From an uncultured bacterium (GTDB lineage Bacteria > Verrucomicrobiota > Verrucomicrobiia > Verrucomicrobiales > V1-33): DNA of 36,012 bases. The translations under genes were made by a program, and so were the position numbers. A model generated the notes under the pieces. It ran no database searches, was not told the DNA's origin, and was given only the letters and a program-made list of their open reading frames with translations. Position 1 is the stretch's first letter. Every line of letters begins with the position of its first letter. Positions 35,790-36,012 of the stretch are shown here, piece by piece. The stretch is taken from positions 1 to 36,012 of the forward strand of contig CAIZWU010000042.1 of NCBI GenBank assembly GCA_903936775.1, written 5' to 3'.

Positions 35790-35908
35790 TCCTCCATCAG
35801 GGCACTTCCCGCCCTTCACGGATTTCCCATTGCAGCACCCCTTCACCCCGCGCCTTTTCCATTGGAATTCTCAAACTCAGCCTTTAATCCAAAAACCACT
35901 TTCCGAAA

Positions 35909-36012
35909 ATGACCACCCGCACTGAATCCGACACCATGGGCCCCATCGAAGTCGCCACCTCGGCCTATTGGGGCGCCCAGACCCAGCGCTCCCTAAAATA
36001 CTTCGCGATCGG
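35909..36012 (+). CDS. fumC: Class II fumarate hydratase, N-terminus (partial)
   Basis: The first 34 residues are visible up to the window edge. [11 protein letters not shown] followed by [10 protein letters not shown] is the characteristic N-terminus of iron-independent class II fumarase (fumarate to L-malate, TCA cycle); aspartase shares a related but distinct start. The ATG at 35909 is the natural start. Divergent from the MbnPH operon, sharing a short control region of about 240 bases. Confidence 0.93.
   Translation, partial: MTTRTESDTMGPIEVATSAYWGAQTQRSLKYFAI

Noticed and set aside
1..36012. tRNA, rRNA, CRISPR, insertion sequences or prophage
   Set aside because: No conserved tRNA or rRNA segments, regular short repeats with spacers, transposase motifs or terminal repeats were seen on reading; a covariance-model search was not possible.

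Overview
The window looks like chromosomal DNA of a Gram-negative, GC-rich member of the PVC superphylum, most likely Verrucomicrobiota. This rests on lpxB (lipid A, so an outer membrane), Sec-exported Hcp-like proteins, very large secreted multidomain proteins with PA14, Ig-like, propeller and cytochrome modules, a secreted TIM-barrel/propeller/cupredoxin protein, and few recognisable Shine-Dalgarno sites. I saw no rRNA, tRNA, CRISPR array, transposase or phage gene. Assignments come from reading motifs by eye; no database search was run.

Layout. 1-279 (-): 5' end of a membrane protein resembling LTA-synthase-type sulfatases. 514-4781 (+): an RND efflux pair (lipoprotein adaptor plus pump). 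4806-5786 (+): remnant of a C45-type acyltransferase/peptidase with three frameshifts. 5878-7902 (-): membrane HAMP/class III nucleotide cyclase. 8075-12050 (-): tightly packed ABC ATPase, ABC-2 permease and SGNH hydrolase. 12193-13137 (+): divergent LTXXQ/CpxP-like membrane protein. 13453-17361 (+): a 1302-residue exported protein ending in an azurin-like copper domain. 17375-20471 (-): a DUF3482-type GTPase, its DUF2868 partner and a possible 31-residue membrane protein. 20609-22749 (+): a GnnA-like oxidoreductase and lpxB. 23180-24515 (+): two tandem exported Hcp-like proteins. 24917-26374 (-): methylmalonate-semialdehyde dehydrogenase. 26574-35668 (-): a two-gene operon described below. 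35909-36012 (+): start of class II fumarase.

The most striking part is the last operon. Its first gene fuses an MbnP-like copper-binding domain to an MbnH/MauG-like di-heme domain. Its second gene overlaps it by the four bases ATGA and encodes a 2435-residue exported protein. That protein joins a galactose-oxidase-type copper-radical domain, with all five copper/cofactor residues present, to F5/8C, Ig-like, PA14 and PKD domains, a YVTN-type propeller and a second di-heme peroxidase-like domain. An enzyme expected to make H2O2 is thus covalently joined to a domain of a family that uses H2O2, and is co-translated with a fused relative of a system that oxidises tryptophan to build a copper site. 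I infer an extracytoplasmic copper/heme oxidation system; its substrate is unknown.
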